Below, piece after piece: positions 32,860 to 32,949 of a stretch of DNA of 32,949 bases; within the stretch, counting starts at the first letter, position 1, and the number at the start of each line of letters is the position of its first letter. The notes beneath the pieces were generated by a model. It was not told where the DNA came from. It saw only the letters and a program-made list of their open reading frames with translations, and made no database searches. The DNA is taken from positions 1 through 32,949 of the forward strand of contig JAHLFI010000097.1 of NCBI GenBank assembly GCA_018883865.1. The letters are read 5' to 3'. Position numbers and translations under genes: made by a program. Source of the DNA: Candidatus Oceanisphaera merdipullorum. Lineage in GTDB: Bacteria; Pseudomonadota; Gammaproteobacteria; Enterobacterales; Aeromonadaceae.

Positions 32860-32887
32860 TTGACGAATACAGAGGAATGCGTAGAAT
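32860..32887 (+). promoter_or_regulatory. rRNA operon promoter P2
   Basis: The -35 TTGACG (32860-32865) and -10 TAGAAT (32882-32887) are 16 bp apart, 105 bp downstream of P1, the usual tandem layout of gammaproteobacterial rrn operons. Confidence 0.85.
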
Positions 32888-32896
32888 ACGCATCCC

Positions 32897-32925
32897 GACC
32901 TGAGATACGGTCACGCTCTTTAACA
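32897..32925 (+). promoter_or_regulatory. rRNA leader antitermination site (boxB-like hairpin and boxA)
   Basis: GACC/GGTC hairpin with an 8-nt loop (32897-32912) followed by boxA GCTCTTTAACA (32915-32925), the NusB/NusE recruitment site of E. coli-type rrn leaders. The 16S rRNA gene should begin beyond the right edge of the window. Confidence 0.88.
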
Positions 32926-32949
32926 ATTTATCAAGCAAACTGTGTGGGC

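Overview
The window is a piece of a gammaproteobacterial chromosome that contains the replication origin. The gene order mioC - oriC - mnmG - rsmG - parA - parB - atpIBEFHAGDC - glmU - (DeoR regulator) - glmS is the usual origin-proximal order of marine and aquatic gammaproteobacteria. Protein similarity to Vibrio, Aeromonas and E. coli relatives, Dam-type GATC clustering and the rRNA promoter style suggest an Aeromonadales-like marine bacterium (for example near Oceanimonas/Oceanisphaera). That placement is inference from remembered family patterns, not from a search.

Region 1 (1-3.5 kb): a MOSC/flavin-reductase fusion protein cut by the window edge, a RidA-family protein, and NADP-type glutamate dehydrogenase (gdhA), with a shared bidirectional terminator between ridA and gdhA. 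Region 2 (3.5-8.7 kb): mioC, an oriC of about 490 bp packed with GATC sites but with few consensus DnaA boxes, then mnmG, rsmG and the ParAB segregation pair. Region 3 (8.8-15.8 kb): the complete housekeeping H+ F1Fo ATP synthase operon with its promoter and a terminator. Region 4 (15.9-20.3 kb): glmU, a DeoR-family regulator with a likely operator, and glmS, which supply UDP-GlcNAc precursors.

Region 5 (20.3-31.1 kb) is the accessory part. It lies mostly on the minus strand between glmS and paeA. It holds a small membrane protein; an Alx/TerC-type membrane protein preceded by a clear yybP-ykoY (manganese/pH-responsive) riboswitch; a complete second ATPase of the N-ATPase type in the order atpD-C-Q-R-B-E-F-A-G; and an AT-rich luxP gene with every known autoinducer-2 ligand residue conserved. 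luxP is followed by a luxQ-like gene that has the two membrane helices and the periplasmic LuxP-binding domain but ends right after the second helix, with no kinase. This kinase-less AI-2 receptor pair is the most unusual item in the window.

Region 6 (31.4-32.9 kb): paeA (ytfL), a CNNM/CorC-type polyamine exporter homologue, then the tandem P1/P2 promoters and the boxB/boxA leader of an rRNA operon whose 16S gene starts just past the right edge.

Functionally, the left half is core replication, segregation, energy and cell-wall precursor supply. The accessory block combines ion and pH homeostasis (N-ATPase, Alx) with an AI-2 sensing module, and base composition suggests that its parts arrived separately.
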